Positions 1-9,589 of a DNA stretch of 64,000 bases are shown piece after piece (position 1 is the stretch's first letter; every line of letters begins with the position of its first letter). The notes under the pieces were generated by a model, which was given only the letters and a program-made list of their open reading frames with translations, ran no database searches and was not told the DNA's origin. This DNA is from Labilibaculum antarcticum (GTDB lineage: Bacteria; Bacteroidota; Bacteroidia; Bacteroidales; Marinifilaceae): the NCBI RefSeq assembly GCF_002356295.1, contig NZ_AP018042.1, forward strand, positions 2,078,361-2,142,360, given 5' to 3'. The translations under genes were made by a program, and so were the position numbers.

Positions 1-448
1 GACGTTTTAGATCTTCTCCATCAATTAATGGATTCAATGGATGAAGATCATGATTACCAAGTCCGATATAGCAATCGTAATTTATTTGTTTTTTACCCTT
101 TCCTTTTTCATAACGCATCTTAAAAAAATCTAATGCCAAGGGATGTGCCTTATTGGTAATATCACCAGAAATAATCACTCCCCGTATATTTGAAATCAAA
201 TCATCGACACCTTCAAAATTGGTTTCCTTTCCATCTAACATATCAGGATATTTAAAATATCCATCCACTCTATTTATTGCTTGTACATGCAAAAACTCAT
301 GATCTTCAGGAGGCTCATCAAAGTGCAGATCAGATGTAACAATGAAAGAAACATCGAACTTCGAATTTTGGGCACAACACAATTTCCCAAACAAGAAAGT
401 TGTCAAAAATAAAAAGACAACAATTAAAATATAACTTTTCCTATTCAT
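1..448 (-). CDS. Metallophosphoesterase, exported (3' part lies outside the window)
   Basis: Only the N-terminal 149 codons are visible; the reading frame is open to the window edge. The protein starts with MNRKS and a hydrophobic signal segment ending near CCAQN. Calcineurin-like phosphoesterase motifs follow in order: SDLHF (metal ligands D and H) near residue 40, SGDITN near residue 95 and GLGNHD near residue 132. The family hydrolyses phosphomonoesters or phosphodiesters with two metal ions; here it would act in the periplasm or at the surface. It follows nagB with a 113-bp gap and is probably the next gene of the mannose-glycan locus, which already holds a second metallophosphatase at 12762-14219. 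Without the C-terminus, substrate and any binding domain cannot be judged. The family call is firm. Confidence 0.8.
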   Translation of the reverse strand, partial: MNRKSYILIVVFLFLTTFLFGKLCCAQNSKFDVSFIVTSDLHFDEPPEDHEFLHVQAINRVDGYFKYPDMLDGKETNFEGVDDLISNIRGVIISGDITNKAHPLALDFFKMRYEKGKGKKQINYDCYIGLGNHDLHPLNPLIDGEDLKR

Positions 449-561
449 AATAATATTTTTACTAATCAACTTAAAATCTGTTTCAGAATGTTTTGCCATA
501 ATTTATGGCATAAGAATTTCGAGCATAACCATTGTACCAACAAATGTATCAGGTCAATACC

Positions 562-1401
562 CTACACATTCGATAATAGATCAAAATGAGAACCCCAAAG
601 ACAACTTGGATCAGAATATTCCTTTCCTATACTTTTAAAATACTTGTAGGTGCTAACTTTTAAATCGAGCGTAGCATCTTCATCACAAATAATTTTCCCA
701 TTAGCATGCAATTGCAAGGCACTAATAGTCCACATATGATTTACGCCATCTTCTATTGCTTTTTTCAAGGCTCTTGATTTGTTGTGTCCATTCACAATAA
801 TTATCACCTCTCGGGCATCCATTACTGTACGAACCCCAACTGTTAATGCATATTTCGGCACTGCATTAATATCGTTTCCAAAAAACCTAGAATTGGCTAT
901 TCGTGTATCATAAGTTAGTGTCTTTACTCGAGTTCGAGAATCCAAAGATGATCCAGGTTCATTAAAGGCAATATGTCCGTCAAAACCAATTCCACCCAAA
1001 AAGAGATCAATTCCTCCCATTGCTTTTATCTTTTCCTCATACCGTATGCATTCTTTTTTTGCATCTGAAACATTTCCATTAAGTATATTCACATTCTCTT
1101 CTGGAATATCTACTGATGAAAAGAAATTATTCCACATAAAACTTTTATAGCTCTCTGGATGATTTTCTGTAAGTCCCATGTATTCATCCATATTAAAGGT
1201 TACTACATTTTTGAAAGATACTTTCCCTTCATCATGTAATTTAATTAGTTCCCTATATGTTCCCAGTGGTGATGAACCTGTAGGTAAACCTAAAACAAAA
1301 GGTCGGTCAGCTGTGGGATTAAACAGGTCAATTCTGCGAACAATATAATTTGCAGTCCATTTAGAAATGGTATTATAATCGGGTAAAATGATAACTTGCA
1401 T
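562..1401 (-). CDS. nagB: Glucosamine-6-phosphate deaminase
   Basis: The product (279 aa, normal family length about 260-270) converts glucosamine 6-phosphate to fructose 6-phosphate and ammonia in the cytoplasm. Visible family motifs are the phosphate loop [11 protein letters not shown] near residue 40, the catalytic FNMDEY near residue 70, NPESY, and [17 protein letters not shown] near residue 137, which contains the active-site histidine and the NEP motif. The start gives the classic N-terminus MQVIIL. It sits downstream of a glycosidase, a FucP-type permease and a ROK kinase on the same strand, so it probably funnels glucosamine released or imported by this locus into glycolysis. No nagA (N-acetylglucosamine-6-phosphate deacetylase) is present in the window, so either nagA lies elsewhere or the substrate is not N-acetylated. 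Confidence 0.95.
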   Translation of the reverse strand: MQVIILPDYNTISKWTANYIVRRIDLFNPTADRPFVLGLPTGSSPLGTYRELIKLHDEGKVSFKNVVTFNMDEYMGLTENHPESYKSFMWNNFFSSVDIPEENVNILNGNVSDAKKECIRYEEKIKAMGGIDLFLGGIGFDGHIAFNEPGSSLDSRTRVKTLTYDTRIANSRFFGNDINAVPKYALTVGVRTVMDAREVIIIVNGHNKSRALKKAIEDGVNHMWTISALQLHANGKIICDEDATLDLKVSTYKYFKSIGKEYSDPSCLWGSHFDLLSNV

Positions 1402-1479
1402 AAGTCTTTTTATTTTTTCTTTAATAGCCTGTTTATAATGAAACGTAGTATGATAGATAGGCTTGAATTAATACAATGC

Positions 1480-3030
1480 CTATTTATCAGACAATTCTAT
1501 TTCGATCTGCTGTACTCCAAATAGGCTACTCTGAATAAAGGGCTTACCTTCCTTACCATTTATTTTACAACTCACAATATTACTTCCTGTCCCCTTTAGT
1601 ATTATATTTAAAGTAACGTTTCTGTACTTAAGATTAATTAGACGAAAATCATTAATATCTTCAGACATGTATGGTTTAAAACCAATACCATCTTTACTAA
1701 ATTCCATTCCAATAATATCCAATAGTAGCATTCTAATATATGCTGTAGCACTCCAACTCTGCCTGTCTGCACAGAACCATTCTTCCCAGTTTTTGTGAAT
1801 AGGTTCTTGAATTCCACCGTATGCCATACCAGTTTTAGGATGATAAATTTCCACAAACTGCTTATCTCTTAATGCATGCTCCGTTAGATTTTTAAATTCA
1901 GAAAGGAAAATTTCTTCTTGATTATACTTCATTGCAGCATCAGCCCAAAAACCCTGCACATGAGGCCAAACCGTTCCGCTATGTCTTCCATAACTATCTA
2001 GATTCTTATTAACATATCTCTTAAAAGATGGATAGAGGCAAGGTATTCCTGATGGTTCTATATGAGTATTTTCGAAAATAGATTTAGCTTGTTCAGCATT
2101 AGCGACACCAAACAATACGGCATAAGATAAACCTAAACCTTCCTGTGATTCACAATTTCCAAATGGATCAACCAAATATCTATAAGTATTCCTGTCTTTA
2201 TCCCAGAAATTTTTATTAATCGATTCCTTTAGTTTTTCAGCTTTTTCTTCCCACTGGGCATCCATCTTATCAGTAAGCTCTTTTTCCATATCGTGCAGTA
2301 CATTATATACTTTATAATACACACAATTTGTTGAAAGGGCATGCATTGGTAATCCAAACCCTATTTTAACCTTAAGATCTGGATTCCTATTTGGCCACTC
2401 ATAAATACCAGAATAGGATTCATTTTCAGTCTTATTTTGATCCTTTGTGTAAATTTTTGGGTAAGCAGATACTCCATCACCATATACAGCAGCACCTCTG
2501 AATAGGTTTAATTCAGGAGAGAATTCCTCTTGTTCCAAATCCTTAATAGTATTTACAGTGGCTCTATAAGAAAGGTCCAAGAACTCCTTATCTCCTGTAT
2601 ATAAATAATAATTCCATGCCCCAATAGACCATATAACCTTATCCCAGTATTGCCCAATAATAACAAACTTTCCTTCATTATTCTTATCTATCTGAGCAAG
2701 TAATGTATTTTTTGCTTCTGATGGAAAAAGTAATCCGAAACCATTCCATATGTTTATTGCCGCATCTCTGGTCCATGGTTTTTGGTAAGAAAGCCCTGCA
2801 TACAAACAAGATTTCTCCTCTTGCAACATTCCCGATTTATGTAATTGAATATTACCAAATATATCTCCCAAAGCAATTCTATATGCCTTTGCTATATTAT
2901 GTGTGTTACTCTTGTTTACACTCACAGTGGGAGCAATTGAATGACTCTCCAATTTACTGTTATCATTAACACTTTTACATTGCATTAATAATAAGAGTAA
3001 TAGTAATGGAATAAATTTTATTTTTTTCAT
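1480..3030 (-). CDS. Lipoprotein glycosidase with (alpha/alpha)6 barrel (MGH1/GH63-like)
   Basis: A 516-aa protein with a lipoprotein signal (poly-leucine stretch then LLMQC, lipid-anchored Cys at about residue 18). The body has the look of an (alpha/alpha)6-barrel glucosidase or mannosidase of the MGH1/GH63/GH37 type: KPWTRDAAINIW near residue 85 (WTRD substrate-site motif), HSGTVWPHVQGFWADAA near residue 350 and EEWFCADRQSWSATA near residue 418. A short beta-type C-terminal domain follows. It lies between the permease gene (end 3147) and nagB. The exact linkage cleaved is unknown; context suggests an alpha-mannoside or a glucosaminyl-containing core. Family placement rests on motif appearance only, so the specific GH number is uncertain, but that it is a glycosidase is fairly secure. 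Confidence 0.65.
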   Translation of the reverse strand: MKKIKFIPLLLLLLLMQCKSVNDNSKLESHSIAPTVSVNKSNTHNIAKAYRIALGDIFGNIQLHKSGMLQEEKSCLYAGLSYQKPWTRDAAINIWNGFGLLFPSEAKNTLLAQIDKNNEGKFVIIGQYWDKVIWSIGAWNYYLYTGDKEFLDLSYRATVNTIKDLEQEEFSPELNLFRGAAVYGDGVSAYPKIYTKDQNKTENESYSGIYEWPNRNPDLKVKIGFGLPMHALSTNCVYYKVYNVLHDMEKELTDKMDAQWEEKAEKLKESINKNFWDKDRNTYRYLVDPFGNCESQEGLGLSYAVLFGVANAEQAKSIFENTHIEPSGIPCLYPSFKRYVNKNLDSYGRHSGTVWPHVQGFWADAAMKYNQEEIFLSEFKNLTEHALRDKQFVEIYHPKTGMAYGGIQEPIHKNWEEWFCADRQSWSATAYIRMLLLDIIGMEFSKDGIGFKPYMSEDINDFRLINLKYRNVTLNIILKGTGSNIVSCKINGKEGKPFIQSSLFGVQQIEIELSDK

Positions 3031-3146
3031 TTCAAATTCTGTTATTCTCTACAAAATAATCTCTAGAGACTATAATAAATTACTTACAAGCTCTCAACAC
3101 TAATTTAATTCTATAAACTTGTTGTATATAAAAACAACTTCACTTC

Positions 3147-4409
3147 TTATTCTTTATTAAAGTTTATAAGTTTATTACTAACTAATGGTTTAGCCCAAAA
3201 ACCAATACTAAATATGAAACCTAATGGTATAAATAAAAACATCATCCCGCCTTTCAACCCAATTACATCTCCAATAATCCCAATAATCAACGGAACACAT
3301 GCACCTCCAATAATTCCCGAACACATTATTCCGGAAAAAGCGCCATGATTTTGCTTTAATGAGTTTAAGGCTAGTGAAAAAATAACTGAGTACATTACTG
3401 ATGCAAAAAAGCCTACCATGGGAAAAGCATACAATGCAATACTGACTGATCCAAACAGTCCTAGGATTAGACAAATTATAGCCGCTCCTGTGAATAACTT
3501 CAAAACAAGTTTACTATCTAAAAACTTTAATAAAACCAGGCCAAGTAAGCACCCAACCGTTAATAAACCCCAAAACATTGATATCGTATTTGCTCCTTCT
3601 AATCTTGGGTCTAATCCATGGTAATCTGCTAAAAACTTTGAAACCCAATTAGCAATTCCCTGTTCAGTACCCACATAAGCAAATATGGCCAAGAAGTAAA
3701 GTATAACTGTTTTATTTTTAAATAGACTGATATGAGTAACCCAAGAACCCGCTTTTTCCTCTTCCTGTAGTTCAACTTTTGGCAGTTTAACAACCAACAT
3801 CAACACAACCATAAGAGCAGAAATAATCGCAAAAATCCAATACAAGGAAACCCAAGGTAGATCCAATGGGGTAAGTCGATGAAATAGATTAAGTACAATG
3901 TTTGGCTCTTGTAATTTTGAATAATTTTCAAGGTTTACTACTAGATAAGAAAACAAATGCGGACTAATAAAAGATGCTAATCCGAACGCTAATTGCCCAG
4001 CCACAGAATTAAATGCAAAGTGTTCTTCTCCACCTGCAGCCCTTAATAAAGGATTTATAGCTACCTGAAGCATTGCCATACCCGATCCTATAAAAAATAA
4101 TGACACTAGTGCTACAGGAAATGACGGAAATACAGAAAATAAAATTGCACCTATAAATGAAACAACAAAAGCCATTCCCATGACTTTTTTCTCTCCTATT
4201 CTTTCAACGGCCATTCCAGCAGGAATCGAGAATACACCATATGCAATAAAAAAAGAAAATGGCAATAGTGCAGCCATTGATAAACTTACTTTAAAATCCT
4301 TAATGATATCAGGAATAATCGGTCCGAGTATATTTGTAAGAAACGAAATGACGAAAAATACGAATAGAATTAGTAGAACAACTAAATTATTTTTTTTCAT
4401 TGTATTCAA
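3147..4409 (-). CDS. FucP/NagP-type sugar:H+ symporter (MFS)
   Basis: A 420-aa inner-membrane transporter with about twelve hydrophobic segments. The FucP subfamily is indicated by the segment containing GSGMAMLQVAINPLLRAAGG near residue 112, where glutamine and asparagine lie in a transmembrane helix, and by the general length. FucP relatives carry fucose, glucose/galactose, mannose or N-acetylglucosamine (NagP). Here it stands two bases upstream-to-downstream from a ROK kinase (4412) and near nagB, so glucosamine, N-acetylglucosamine or mannose is the likely cargo. It would import monosaccharides made in the periplasm by the GH92, GH125 and GH63-like enzymes. The transporter call is strong; the substrate is inferred from context. 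Confidence 0.85.
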   Translation of the reverse strand: MNTMKKNNLVVLLILFVFFVISFLTNILGPIIPDIIKDFKVSLSMAALLPFSFFIAYGVFSIPAGMAVERIGEKKVMGMAFVVSFIGAILFSVFPSFPVALVSLFFIGSGMAMLQVAINPLLRAAGGEEHFAFNSVAGQLAFGLASFISPHLFSYLVVNLENYSKLQEPNIVLNLFHRLTPLDLPWVSLYWIFAIISALMVVLMLVVKLPKVELQEEEKAGSWVTHISLFKNKTVILYFLAIFAYVGTEQGIANWVSKFLADYHGLDPRLEGANTISMFWGLLTVGCLLGLVLLKFLDSKLVLKLFTGAAIICLILGLFGSVSIALYAFPMVGFFASVMYSVIFSLALNSLKQNHGAFSGIMCSGIIGGACVPLIIGIIGDVIGLKGGMMFLFIPLGFIFSIGFWAKPLVSNKLINFNKE

Positions 4410-4411
4410 GA

Positions 4412-5359
4412 TTAATGTTTTGAATTAAAAATTAAAGAGGCGGCACCAATACATGCCGCTTTATTCCCTAATATTGCGCTCTCTATTAAAGTATTCTTTA
4501 AACAATCCGGCATAGCAAATTGATGAGCCGTTTGAGTTATTTTAGAAATGTAAAAGTTTCCAACTTCTGATATTCCGCCTCCTATTATTACTTTTTGTGG
4601 ACTAAAAATATTAATGAATGCGGCAACCCCCCTCCCCAAAAAATAACAATGTTCTTCGATGCATTGGATTGCAAGCGAATTTTCTTGATTAAATAACTCA
4701 ATAATTAATTCTCCACTAATATCGCATTCAAATTGAAGATTTGCATCTTTGCATCTTTGGGTAAATCGCCTGATTAATGCAGATGTGGAAGCGTAATGTT
4801 CCAAACAACCTACTGATCCACATGAGCAATCCTCTCCATCAACAAAAAGAGGAATATGTCCTAATTCTGTCCCCCTATTCTCATGTCCACTAAAAAGAGA
4901 TCCATTGATAAATAAAGCACCACCTATGCCCGTTCCGACTGTTATAAACACAACATTATTGCAATTAATTCCTGCACCAGAAGCCAACTCTCCTAATGCC
5001 ATCATATTGGCATCGTTTTCAACAACAACTGGAACATTGTATTTTTTTTCGACGATATCAGCAAGCGGAATATTTTTCCACCCGACAATATTGTCCGCTC
5101 CACCTAAAATTGTCCGATATTTATCATCGACTATACCGGGGGTTCCAATTCCAATTCCAACTATCTCCGCCCCCATATTTTGCGCATTTACATAACAATC
5201 TTCAATGGCAATTACTATCTGGTTGATGACACTTTTCGCCGACTGATTGGCCAGAGAAGGAATCCTATTAAAATTACTTAATTCAAACGCCTCGTTCACG
5301 AGGGCATATTTTATAGCTGTTCCGCCAAGGTCAAGGCTTATTGCTTGTTTTGTTTTCAT
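4412..5359 (-). CDS. ROK-family sugar kinase
   Basis: A 315-aa cytoplasmic kinase. The N-terminal ATP-binding motif is SLDLGGTAIKYALV (residues 8-21). The ROK signature is visible as GTELGHIPLFV followed by the zinc-binding CSCGSVGCLEHYAS around residues 178-191, and IIGGGIS lies near the C-terminus. The ELGH histidine and the cysteines are those that coordinate zinc in this family. It phosphorylates a hexose at O6; glucose, mannose, N-acetylglucosamine and glucosamine kinases all occur in the family. It is packed between the alkaline phosphatase gene (4-bp gap) and the permease (2-bp gap), a translationally coupled arrangement, and would supply hexose 6-phosphate, including glucosamine 6-phosphate, to NagB. 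No helix-turn-helix is present, so it is not a NagC-type repressor. Confidence 0.88.
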   Translation of the reverse strand: MKTKQAISLDLGGTAIKYALVNEAFELSNFNRIPSLANQSAKSVINQIVIAIEDCYVNAQNMGAEIVGIGIGTPGIVDDKYRTILGGADNIVGWKNIPLADIVEKKYNVPVVVENDANMMALGELASGAGINCNNVVFITVGTGIGGALFINGSLFSGHENRGTELGHIPLFVDGEDCSCGSVGCLEHYASTSALIRRFTQRCKDANLQFECDISGELIIELFNQENSLAIQCIEEHCYFLGRGVAAFINIFSPQKVIIGGGISEVGNFYISKITQTAHQFAMPDCLKNTLIESAILGNKAACIGAASLIFNSKH

Positions 5360-5363
5360 CGGA

Positions 5364-6509
5364 TTAAAGTTTCAAAATCGACTTTATTTTATTAAAAACA
5401 TCTGTATTATCCATTACACCAGAAAACAGATTAGATTGAGGGCCGTAGGAATAAACAGGAACCATTATGCCTGAATGCCCCTTATTAGCAAAATTTACGG
5501 TCACTTCACCTTTTTGCAAGCTGCCGTCGGTAAGTGTTAAAGCTCCCGTTTCGTGATCGGCTAATATTACCACCAAGGTTTTACCGTCCTTCTCGGCCCA
5601 TTTCAATACCTCCCCAACAGTTTTATCAAAATCCCAAATCTCAGGAATTAACTTAAATAAATCATTTTCGTGTCCACAATCATCAATACGTGAACCCTCA
5701 AACATGGTAAAAAATCCCTTTTTGTTTACTGCTAAATTTTTAAGAGCTTTTTGAGTGGCCCTGTTAAAAAGATCGCCTCTTTCATCGGCAAGGGGGAGTT
5801 GTCCATCTTCGAGCACCGCAAATACTTTCCCCTCTTGGGCAAGTTGAGTCTCCTGCCAAGAATAGCAAACCTGATATCCTCTCTCCTTCATCTCTTGCAT
5901 CAGATCGCGGTTGTCACTGCGCATATTGAACTTGTTTCTACCTCCGCCAAAAATAAAATCGACATTGCAACTTAAATAGTCGAGTGCAATCTCTTCTTCC
6001 CTGTCCCTATCAATATTGTTGGTGCAAAATGTAGCTGGAGTAGCATCCGTTAACCCACAGGTTACAACGATACCTGTAGAAAGTCCCTTGTTATTAGCCA
6101 AATCGGTAAGTGACTGCAATACATTTCCCTCTGGATTAACTCCAATACAATGGTAATTTGTTTTATGCCCAGTTGCCATAGCTGTGCCAGCGGCTCCTGA
6201 ATCAGTAATTAATTTATTAGCACAATAAGTCTTTGACAATCCTGTATGCATACAATTATCAAGAATATTCATTTTTCCATTATTAGCAACCCAAGCTGCT
6301 GAAAGATGAGTTAACCCCATACCATCAGCAATCATCAAAATCACATTCTTGACTTTTTTGCCCTTTCCCGGATCTACCTGAACTATTTTATAATCGGAAT
6401 TGCCCGTATAGCTTGACCTTAAACCATTTTCTGTTTTTACGCTCTGGGCAAACGATTCAATAGTGAAAAACAAACAAATAAATAGAAGGTACTTAGAGAT
6501 ATGTTTCAT
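5364..6509 (-). CDS. Alkaline phosphatase, exported
   Basis: A 381-aa protein with a type I signal peptide (MKHISKYLLF to FAQS). It has alkaline phosphatase superfamily motifs: NVILMIADGMGLTH near residue 55 (metal Asp), TDSGAAGTAMATGHKT near residue 103 (nucleophile Ser in TDS), DDCGHENDLF near residue 276, LADHETGALTL near residue 317 and the HSGIMVPVYSYGP zinc-ligand histidine near residue 342. It removes phosphate monoesters in the periplasm. It is inside the mannose-glycan locus, directly upstream of the ROK kinase gene, so it probably dephosphorylates sugars or inositol/ethanolamine phosphates liberated from the substrate. The TDSG form, where many relatives have TDSA, is a small variation. 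The enzyme class is secure. Confidence 0.92.
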   Translation of the reverse strand: MKHISKYLLFICLFFTIESFAQSVKTENGLRSSYTGNSDYKIVQVDPGKGKKVKNVILMIADGMGLTHLSAAWVANNGKMNILDNCMHTGLSKTYCANKLITDSGAAGTAMATGHKTNYHCIGVNPEGNVLQSLTDLANNKGLSTGIVVTCGLTDATPATFCTNNIDRDREEEIALDYLSCNVDFIFGGGRNKFNMRSDNRDLMQEMKERGYQVCYSWQETQLAQEGKVFAVLEDGQLPLADERGDLFNRATQKALKNLAVNKKGFFTMFEGSRIDDCGHENDLFKLIPEIWDFDKTVGEVLKWAEKDGKTLVVILADHETGALTLTDGSLQKGEVTVNFANKGHSGIMVPVYSYGPQSNLFSGVMDNTDVFNKIKSILKL

Positions 6510-6597
6510 GATATAATTTTATTAGTTGTTAGCTGTTAGTTAGTCCTTGCCAAAAAACGCTCCTTTTCTTAACTACCTCTTCGCAACTACTCCTAAC

Positions 6598-6618
6598 CTC
6601 CTGAATTAAATTCGGGAG
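6598..6618 (-). other. Intergenic stem-loop between GH92 and alkaline phosphatase genes
   Basis: Nine-base-pair arms CTCCTGAAT and ATTCGGGAG (one wobble pair) enclose a three-base loop in the 154-bp gap between the GH92 gene and the phosphatase gene. There is no run of T after it on the coding strand, so it is not a classical terminator. It could be an mRNA processing or stability element that sets different levels for the two halves of the operon. Confidence 0.35.
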
Positions 6619-6663
6619 AATCAGAGTAAATACAAAGGGAATTGTAGCGTTTTCTTGCAGTTT

Positions 6664-9576
6664 TTATTTAACAAAAAGGAATTCAGGGTTTATGTTTTCA
6701 TATACTTCACTGCCTGGAAGCATCCAACTCCATGCTAAGGACTCGCCTTCATAATCCTCAAAGTACGACAACCTGTAGGTGTGAAAGCCCTTTTTTAGCG
6801 CTACACGTCCGGTGGCGGTAATTGCACCGTGCGACATGTCGTTATCGACCACTAAATGATCATTGATAAGAAGTTTACTTCCATCATCACTTGTTGTAGA
6901 AAACGAATACACGCCATCGTGTGCCACTTTGATAAAACCCGAAAAAACAAGCCCAAAATGATCGGGTATTTCAGCAATTGAAAGCGTAGGTTCAGCACAT
7001 AAACCTGTCTTTTTTATAATTCCTGTTTTAAGCATATCTGCAGTTTCCGAAAAACAACCCTCATAATAAGTATAGGCCACCCCTTTTTTTCGGGGGTATA
7101 CCGATTTGGCATTCTGAGGAATAGCTTTTGTAGCTCTATATTTTGAGATAGGACTAGCCTCATGTCCAACTTTAAAAGCCCTTAGCTTAATATCTGTTGT
7201 CTTATCGATCTTAAACGGATTTGTATATAAATTGGAAGCTTCGGTAGGTTCACTGCCATCCAAAGTATATCTGATTTCGGCTCCCAGTGTGGCGCTTCTA
7301 CACTCAATGTCTAATTCGTTTTCGAAAAATGATATCTCACTCGAAACATACGGGATGGACACCTCCCTTATTGTACTCGTGGAGAATGGAGAAACATTAG
7401 TTTCACAAACCACCTCCTTATCTGAACCTAAAAGAAATTCAAGTTTCCCGCCGCCCATCACTTGATTGTATGTAATAAAATTTTGACCGAGAGACTCACC
7501 GTTTAAACGCACATCCTTGATATATATATTTTCGGAAGGATTGTTGGCCGTAATCTCCAATTTATTGCCATTGGCCAAGCTTATGGTAGCTTTCGGGAAT
7601 AAGGGACTCGTTAAAACGAACTGGGCACTCCCGGGACAAACAGGATAAAATCCTAAACTACTCATAATATACCATGCTGACATTTGCCCACAATCCTCAT
7701 TCCCTATAATCCCATCAGGAGAAGAAGTATACATTTTGTTCAACAACTTTCTTACCATTTGTTGCGTTTTCCATGCTTGATTTGCATAAGTATACAAATA
7801 AGCAATATGATGGCTAGGTTCGTTTCCATGAGCATATTGACCATGTAAACCCGTAATATCAGAAAGTTCTCCTTCGGTTTTAATACTTGTATGAAATAAT
7901 GAATCAAGTCCTTGAGCAAATTCATCCACTCCTCCAAATAGATTAATCAATCCATTTATATCATGAGGAACAGCAAAACGATATTGCCAAGCCGTGGCCT
8001 CGGTATAAGCCCTGCCCACCTCGTAGGTATTAAAGTTCGGCTCCCATGAACCATCCATTCGGCGAGGCCTAAAAAAACAGCTGTCACCATCAAAAACATT
8101 TTTATACAGCAAAGCTCGTTGCGAAAACTCATCGTAAACAGCAACATTCCCAAGTGCTTTTGCCATTTGTGCGATACACCAATCGTCATATGCATTCTCT
8201 AACAGACGTGATACTGATTCCTTTTTGGAATCGGAAGGAATAAAGCCCAAGTCGAGATATTCACTGGTCCCTTTTTTGTTTTTATTTGCGGACACCACCA
8301 TTGCCTGCAATGCCTTTTGCGCATCATAACCACGGATATTGTTGTTATAGGCATCCCATATAACCGATACCGAATGGTAACCGATCATGGTTCCCGTTTC
8401 GCCCGATGCCAACGGCCATATAGGCAATTCGCCCGTTTGATCGTAGAAATTAAGCATCGAATTAATCATATCATTTACCAACGCAGTATCCGTAATCGTC
8501 ATCAAAGGATTCCATGCCCTATAGGTGTCCCATAACGAAAAAGTGGAATAAACCGGTTTATCTTTACTGTTGTAAATTTTTAAATCAGCTCCTCTATAAT
8601 CACCATTTACATCGCTAATCAAGTTAGGCGCCACCATAGTGTGGTAAACCGAGGAATAAAAAATGCTTCTTTCAGCATCAGATCCACCTTCAATTTTATA
8701 GGTAGATAACGCATTGTTCCATTCTTTTTGTGCCCTATCTTTTATCTGTTCAAAAGAAAGGTCGGCAGTTTCGCTCTCTAAATTAAGGCGTGCATTGTCG
8801 ATACTAACCGACGAAATCCCAACCTTGATAACTACGGATTTACCTTTGGTATCAGAAAAATACGCCACAGACTGCAAACTATCGCCACTGATGCTTTTGC
8901 TATCGGGCACTACCGAACCCGAAGAAATGAGTTCGGTACGATCGAAGGGTTGAGAGAACTGTGCAACAAAATATACATGCTGATTGTCAACCCATCCTTT
9001 CGTAGAGCGCATTCCGGTAATTTCAGTGGTATTGCTCACATTAAGCTCGGCTTTATAAATCATTTCATTGTCGAGCAGATGAGCCATGTCGATAACGATT
9101 TTACCCTCTTTTTTAGGAAAGTGATACCTGTGGACACCTACACGTGAAGTGGCTGTGAGTTCGACCAGGATATCATCATCGGACTTGACCCGATAATAGC
9201 CAGGCTCGGCATGTTCATTTTTATGCGAAAAAGACAAGGGCTTGAAAATGTACCCGTCCTTCCCAAAAATAATTTCATCCGTTGTGGGATGAAACAACAC
9301 ATCGCCCAAATCGATACAACCTGTGCCGCTCAAATGAGTATGCGAAAAACCGATAATAGTTGAATCGCTGTAATGATAACCCGAACAAGCATCCCAATTT
9401 CCCCTACGTGTGTCGGGGCTGAGCTGTACTGCACCAAAAGGAACTGTAGCTCCAGGGTAAGTGTGTCCATGAAAATCTGTTCCTATAAATGGATTAACAT
9501 TTTCGATGAGTTGTTTTTCACTACAACTCCAATTTATTAAAAATATGAAAATTAATAATGACAATTTATTTATCAT
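6664..9576 (-). CDS. GH92 exo-alpha-mannosidase with chitobiase-C-like and PA14 domains
   Basis: A 970-aa lipoprotein (signal ending NWSC). The GH92 catalytic unit covers about residues 20-750: VNPFIGTDFHGHTYPGATVP, SGYHYSDSTIIGFSHTHLSGTGC, then HGNEPSHHIAYLY near residue 611 and GNEDCGQMSAWYIMSSLGFYP near residue 650, all hallmark stretches. GH92 enzymes are calcium-dependent inverting alpha-mannosidases that remove alpha-1,2-, 1,3-, 1,4- or 1,6-mannose, some of them phosphorylated mannose. A chitobiase/hexosaminidase C-terminal-type domain (IRYTLDGSEPTEAS, about 760-835) and a PA14-like domain (YYEGCF to the SDDGSKLLIND motif, about 838-970) follow. The PA14 unit is clearly related to the C-terminus of the phosphatase at 12762-14219. 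GH92 proteins are commonly about 740 aa, so the extra 220 residues are the two added domains. Confidence 0.95.
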   Translation of the reverse strand: MINKLSLLIFIFLINWSCSEKQLIENVNPFIGTDFHGHTYPGATVPFGAVQLSPDTRRGNWDACSGYHYSDSTIIGFSHTHLSGTGCIDLGDVLFHPTTDEIIFGKDGYIFKPLSFSHKNEHAEPGYYRVKSDDDILVELTATSRVGVHRYHFPKKEGKIVIDMAHLLDNEMIYKAELNVSNTTEITGMRSTKGWVDNQHVYFVAQFSQPFDRTELISSGSVVPDSKSISGDSLQSVAYFSDTKGKSVVIKVGISSVSIDNARLNLESETADLSFEQIKDRAQKEWNNALSTYKIEGGSDAERSIFYSSVYHTMVAPNLISDVNGDYRGADLKIYNSKDKPVYSTFSLWDTYRAWNPLMTITDTALVNDMINSMLNFYDQTGELPIWPLASGETGTMIGYHSVSVIWDAYNNNIRGYDAQKALQAMVVSANKNKKGTSEYLDLGFIPSDSKKESVSRLLENAYDDWCIAQMAKALGNVAVYDEFSQRALLYKNVFDGDSCFFRPRRMDGSWEPNFNTYEVGRAYTEATAWQYRFAVPHDINGLINLFGGVDEFAQGLDSLFHTSIKTEGELSDITGLHGQYAHGNEPSHHIAYLYTYANQAWKTQQMVRKLLNKMYTSSPDGIIGNEDCGQMSAWYIMSSLGFYPVCPGSAQFVLTSPLFPKATISLANGNKLEITANNPSENIYIKDVRLNGESLGQNFITYNQVMGGGKLEFLLGSDKEVVCETNVSPFSTSTIREVSIPYVSSEISFFENELDIECRSATLGAEIRYTLDGSEPTEASNLYTNPFKIDKTTDIKLRAFKVGHEASPISKYRATKAIPQNAKSVYPRKKGVAYTYYEGCFSETADMLKTGIIKKTGLCAEPTLSIAEIPDHFGLVFSGFIKVAHDGVYSFSTTSDDGSKLLINDHLVVDNDMSHGAITATGRVALKKGFHTYRLSYFEDYEGESLAWSWMLPGSEVYENINPEFLFVK

Positions 9577-9589
9577 GATATTTTTTAAT

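Noticed and set aside
4412-5359. NagC-type transcription repressor
   Set aside because: The ROK protein begins directly with the ATP-binding motif and has no N-terminal helix-turn-helix, so it is a kinase.
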